Below, one piece after another: positions 61,174 to 64,000 of a stretch of 64,000 nt of DNA. The stretch covers positions 1 to 64,000 of the forward strand of contig CALJMO010000052.1 of NCBI GenBank assembly GCA_937982065.1, given 5' to 3'. The stretch comes from an uncultured Collinsella sp. GTDB lineage: Bacteria; Actinomycetota; Coriobacteriia; Coriobacteriales; Coriobacteriaceae. The stretch's first letter is position 1, and every line of letters begins with the position of its first letter. Below the pieces are notes generated by a model. It was not told the origin of the DNA, ran no database searches, and worked only from the letters and a program-made list of their open reading frames with translations. The translations under genes and the position numbers were made by a program.

Positions 61174-62931
61174 TTACTCGGCATCCTCGACCTCATACGA
61201 ATCCGCCTCGGCTGGCTCATCGTTTGTCTCTGTCGCAGCCCCGCGCGCCTCGTCAAACGCGGCCTTCATGGTCTTGTTACCCCACGTGAGCTTGCGAATG
61301 GTAAGATCGTCGGCCTTCTTGTTGGCTAGGCGCAGGTTGTTCTCGGAGGACAGCAACGCCTCCTTGGTTTTCTGCAGATGGCTAATCGTCTTGTCGATCT
61401 CATCGATCGCCGTTTGGAACTTGCGGCTCGCGATCTCGTAGTTGCGACCGAAATCATTCTTGAACTTTTCCATCTTGGCTTCGAAGTTCGTGACATCGAT
61501 ATTCTGCTGCTTGTACTCCGCCAGCTCCTGCTTATAGCGCAGCGAACCCATCGCGGCGTTGCGCAGCAGCGTGATCATCGGGATAAAGAACTGCGGGCGG
61601 ATCACGTACATCTTTTCGTAGCGGTAGCTCACGTCGACTATCCCTGCGTTATAGAGCTCGCTCTCGGGCTCGAGCAGCGTGCAGAGCACCGCGTACTCAC
61701 AGCCTTTCTGGCGACGATCGTGATCGAGTTTCTTAAAGAAGTCCTCGTTTTTGTGCTTGGTCGCAGTCTCGTCGTTCTCGTTTTTCATCTCGAACATAAT
61801 CGAAATGACCTCGTTGCCGCTTGCGTCGCACTCGCGGAAGATAAAGTCGCCCTTGGTGCCCTCGGACGCATCGTTATCTTTCTCGAAGTACGCGTTAGGA
61901 AATGCCGTCATGCGCAGACGGTTAAACTCGGTCTCGCAGTGCTGCTCGAGCGACTCGCCCACCATCTTGGTGGACAGGCGGACCTTCATGTCCTTAAGGC
62001 GCTCAATCTCTTCATCCTTGTAGCGAATCAGGTCATCGCTCGCGCGCTTGGCCTGCGCAAGCTCGAGCTCGTGTGCCGCCTTGGCCTGTTCCTCGCGAGA
62101 ATCGCGCACCGCCAGCTCGCTCGTCAGTTTGGCACGCGCCTCATCGCGCTCTCGCTCCGCCGCGGCGACCGCCTCCGACAGGTTCATTTTTGCCATCAGT
62201 TCCTGCTCGCGCAGCTGGGCACGCAGACCCTCGGCCTCTTGCTCGGACTGTGCCTTAGCGGCGGAAAACTTCTCTTGTACCGTCGCGCGATAGTCAGTAA
62301 GCGCGCGCTCGGCCTCGCTGCGAGCGGCATCGAGTTCGCGCTGCGACTCAGCCGCAGCGGCGGCAAGCGCCATCTCCTGGGCCTTGTCCGCCGCGGCAAG
62401 CTTGGCCTGCAGCTCGGCAATCTGAGCATCACGTGCAGCTAAATCGTTTTGAGCAGCGTTGCGCGCCGCCGACTCGGCAAGCTTTGCTTCGTCATCTTTG
62501 CGCCCAAGCTGCGCACGCAGGCTATCAATCTCACGCTGGAGTTCGGCATTTTCCTTTTGAGCATTGGCTCGCGCCTCTACCGCCGCGCGCTGGCTTGCAC
62601 TCTCGCGCTCTGCGGCAGCGCCCTCGAGCTTAGCGCGCAGCTCGGCAAGCTCAGCATCGCGCTTGGCAACCTCTTGCGCCAGCTGCTGAGCCGCAGCGTT
62701 CTTCTGCTCAACGAGCTGAGCGTTGCGCTGAGACTCTGCCTCCTGCAAAGCAGCCGTCGAACGCGAGCGCTCAAGCTCCAGCGCCTGCTCGCCCTCGCGC
62801 TGGACTGCCTTCACGCGCTCATCCAGGTCGCGCGAAAACTCGGCATCACGCACTTGCTTGACAATATCCGCATAGCCAGATGCATCGACCTTAAAGACTT
62901 CGCCACAATGCGGGCACTTGATCTCATTCAT
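61174..62931 (-). CDS. DUF2130 coiled-coil protein, possible PD-(D/E)XK nuclease
   Basis: 585 residues. N-terminal CPHCGEVF zinc-ribbon-like pair, then about 300 residues of Ala/Glu/Gln/Arg-rich coiled coil, and a C-terminal conserved DUF2130 region (from ~335). In it KGDFIF (Asp362) and FEMKNE (Glu381, Lys383) have the D..ExK spacing of the PD-(D/E)XK nuclease superfamily. Its role is not established; SMC-like coiled coil plus a nuclease-type core suggests DNA processing. The ATG has GAGGAG upstream. Confidence 0.82.
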   Translation of the reverse strand: MNEIKCPHCGEVFKVDASGYADIVKQVRDAEFSRDLDERVKAVQREGEQALELERSRSTAALQEAESQRNAQLVEQKNAAAQQLAQEVAKRDAELAELRAKLEGAAAERESASQRAAVEARANAQKENAELQREIDSLRAQLGRKDDEAKLAESAARNAAQNDLAARDAQIAELQAKLAAADKAQEMALAAAAAESQRELDAARSEAERALTDYRATVQEKFSAAKAQSEQEAEGLRAQLREQELMAKMNLSEAVAAAERERDEARAKLTSELAVRDSREEQAKAAHELELAQAKRASDDLIRYKDEEIERLKDMKVRLSTKMVGESLEQHCETEFNRLRMTAFPNAYFEKDNDASEGTKGDFIFRECDASGNEVISIMFEMKNENDETATKHKNEDFFKKLDHDRRQKGCEYAVLCTLLEPESELYNAGIVDVSYRYEKMYVIRPQFFIPMITLLRNAAMGSLRYKQELAEYKQQNIDVTNFEAKMEKFKNDFGRNYEIASRKFQTAIDEIDKTISHLQKTKEALLSSENNLRLANKKADDLTIRKLTWGNKTMKAAFDEARGAATETNDEPAEADSYEVEDAE

Positions 62932-62989
62932 AGCAGCTCCTCGATGGACGCAAATTTCAACCGCCTACACTCTACCGCGCCGCACGGAC

Positions 62990-63024
62990 AAAAAAGGCGC
63001 CGCCGCCATAATGGCAACGGCGCC
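62990..63024 (-). terminator. Terminator of the phosphoesterase gene
   Basis: On the minus strand GGCGCCGTTGCC-(5)-GGCGGCGGCGCC is followed by TTTTTT. Confidence 0.85.
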
Positions 63025-63071
63025 AGAACCACCACAAAGGTGCCTGTCCCCTTTGTGGTGGCTCTGGCGCC
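63019..63071. repeat. Long hairpin with 22-base arms
   Basis: GGCGCCAGAACCACCACAAAGG (63019-63040) and its reverse complement with one mismatch (63050-63071) surround TGCCTGTCC. The hairpin begins directly at the phosphoesterase stop and shares a GGCGCC arm with the terminator that follows, giving two mutually exclusive structures. Confidence 0.7.
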
Positions 63072-63617
63072 CTATAGCCCAAAAAAGCTAAGAATCTGAT
63101 CACGGCTTACGGGCTTGTACTCGTTGGCATCGAGACCGACATCGTAGCGAAAGATAGGACGCTCGCGATCGCGGTTGCGCGCGTTGGTGCGGTATCCCCT
63201 GCTGTGGATATGCCCGTGCAGCATGATGGCGCCGCGCGCCTTGCCGTTCCAGCTGAGCATGGGGTAATGGCTCATTACCAGGCGATGGCCTTTGGCATAG
63301 CCGGGAGCAACCTCCAAGTAATCACGCACGTCTTCCCAGATTTGGGGCGCAGCTGGATCTTCCCAGTCGCTGTCATGGTTACCACGAATGAGCGTCACAT
63401 TCTGGCATTCGATGCGCTCGCGCAGGCGCACCGCCTCCGCCAGGGGCAAACGATAGGTAAAGTCTCCCAAGATATAGAGGCGGTCGTCCACAGCCACGCA
63501 CTCATTGACGGCATCGATGACCTTGCGGTTCATCTCCTCGACCGAATCAAACGGCCGATCCATATCGTGCAAGATATTCGTATCGCCCAGGTGCAGGTCG
63601 GCGGTAAACCACATCAT
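63072..63617 (-). CDS. Metallophosphoesterase
   Basis: 181 residues. Calcineurin-like metal sites: DLHLGD, GDFTYR, RGNHDSDW, SHYPML and HGHIHSRGY. Small proteins of this type hydrolyse phosphate ester bonds; natural substrate unknown. AGGAC precedes the ATG by seven bases. It ends in the double hairpin described separately. Confidence 0.9.
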   Translation of the reverse strand: MMWFTADLHLGDTNILHDMDRPFDSVEEMNRKVIDAVNECVAVDDRLYILGDFTYRLPLAEAVRLRERIECQNVTLIRGNHDSDWEDPAAPQIWEDVRDYLEVAPGYAKGHRLVMSHYPMLSWNGKARGAIMLHGHIHSRGYRTNARNRDRERPIFRYDVGLDANEYKPVSRDQILSFFGL

Positions 63618-63683
63618 CGTCTATGTCCTCATTTCGCAACGTGTTCAACTCGTGCTAAGTATACAGACGTAGCGATGCGGCGG

Positions 63684-63863
63684 TTATCCAAAGAGCCCAC
63701 CGAACAGTCCGCGGCGGCGCTTGTCTCGCTTTTTCGAAGCGTCACTCTGAGTTTTCTTGTCCTGCCGTTTCCTACGGTCCTGCTCCAACTCATCGTCATC
63801 GAGTAGCATATCCCACTCAAACGGATCATCTGTCAGATCGAACAGGTCATCGTCATCAAACAT
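63684..63863 (-). CDS. Small acidic/basic protein (59 aa)
   Basis: An acidic N-terminal half (MFDDDDLFDLTDDPFEWDMLLDDDELEQ) is followed by a strongly basic half (RRKRQDKKTQSDASKKRDKRRR) and GLFGGLFG. The start ATG has GGAGG at five bases, so it looks real. I do not recognise a family. The sharp charge split suggests binding to a nucleic acid or a charged partner (inference). It is followed by the phosphoesterase after a 67-base gap. Confidence 0.6.
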   Translation of the reverse strand: MFDDDDLFDLTDDPFEWDMLLDDDELEQDRRKRQDKKTQSDASKKRDKRRRGLFGGLFG

Positions 63864-63881
63864 GGCAGCCTCCATTGCCGA

Positions 63882-64000
63882 CTAGCGAGCATCCACCACA
63901 TAGAGCCCAACGCGCACCTGATGCCACGGGCTGCGTTCGGGGGCAACCTGTTGCACACGGGCCTCAAATACGTCCTCGTGGCCGTAATACATCATCAGGG
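63882..64000 (-). CDS. Partial gene, C-terminus only
   Basis: The minus strand is open from the window edge to a stop and reads LMMYYGHEDVFEARVQQVA then PERSPWHQVRVGLYVVDAR. Its upstream part is outside the window. Family not recognised. Confidence 0.55.
   Translation of the reverse strand, partial: LMMYYGHEDVFEARVQQVAPERSPWHQVRVGLYVVDAR

Overview
The window looks like a chromosomal segment of a gut actinobacterium of the class Coriobacteriia, most likely Collinsella or a close relative. The basis is moderately high GC, strong AGGAGG-type ribosome sites with many GTG starts, and the gene mix: a recJ-relA operon, a bile-acid:sodium-symporter-family protein, a BaiA-like steroid/short-chain dehydrogenase, an LctBCD-like lactate dehydrogenase/ETF set, and secreted proteins including one with an LAxTG-type sorting signal. 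Species identity is inferred from gene content, not from a marker gene.

Layout. 1-2.0 kb: tRNA-Leu(CAA) with a partial copy of its 3' end, a secreted-type transglutaminase and a large palindrome. 2.0-12.3 kb, mostly minus strand: class II aldolase (fba), a metallo-hydrolase, relA/spoT and a RecJ-RecQ fusion, then a BASS-family transporter, a DUF4931 protein and cutC. 12.5-18.4 kb is an accessory island of higher GC. It holds a frameshifted IS110 transposase, a PadR/DUF1700/DUF4097 envelope-stress-type operon whose third gene is cut off at a ParB-like remnant, and an AraC-GyrI regulator with an MFS drug exporter. 18.4-23.8 kb: a complete branched-chain amino-acid ABC operon (livJ-H-M-G-F) with a decayed second livJ copy. 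24.0-37.8 kb: homoserine dehydrogenase, a BaiA-like SDR, a four-unit 62-bp array of tandem palindromes, a cation/proton antiporter, purL, a drug/metabolite transporter, a GGDEF protein, kdgT, azlCD and an HD hydrolase. 37.8-41.4 kb: ETF alpha (with ferredoxin domain), ETF beta and an FAD-linked lactate/glycolate dehydrogenase. 41.7-44.9 kb: five linked genes for small membrane/secreted proteins. 45.1-51.5 kb: a DUF554 membrane protein and then a three-gene TerB-N / BrxD-type ATPase / BrxHI-type helicase module. 51.5-64.0 kb: a spermidine-synthase-like protein, Elp3, a DUF4097/XRE pair, two methyltransferases (one TrmB), a Ski2/HelY-like helicase, a DUF2130 coiled-coil protein, a phosphoesterase, a small acidic protein and a partial gene.

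The most promising candidate for an undescribed system is the TerB-N/BrxD/BrxHI operon at 45.86-51.48 kb. It contains the ATPase and helicase families of type 2 BREX phage defence but no PglX methylase, PglZ phosphatase, PglW or PglY nearby. Its first two genes overlap and it has its own likely promoter. Secondary points of interest are the RecJ-RecQ fusion, the exactly periodic 62-bp palindrome array, two large palindromes (93 and 123 nt) that resemble non-autonomous mobile elements, a duplicated tRNA-Leu 3' end resembling an attachment site, and gene wreckage showing past rearrangement (livJ relic, DUF4097/ParB junction, IS110 frameshift).

All calls come from reading the sequence and its translations. 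No database search was possible, so family names rest on recognised motifs, length and context.
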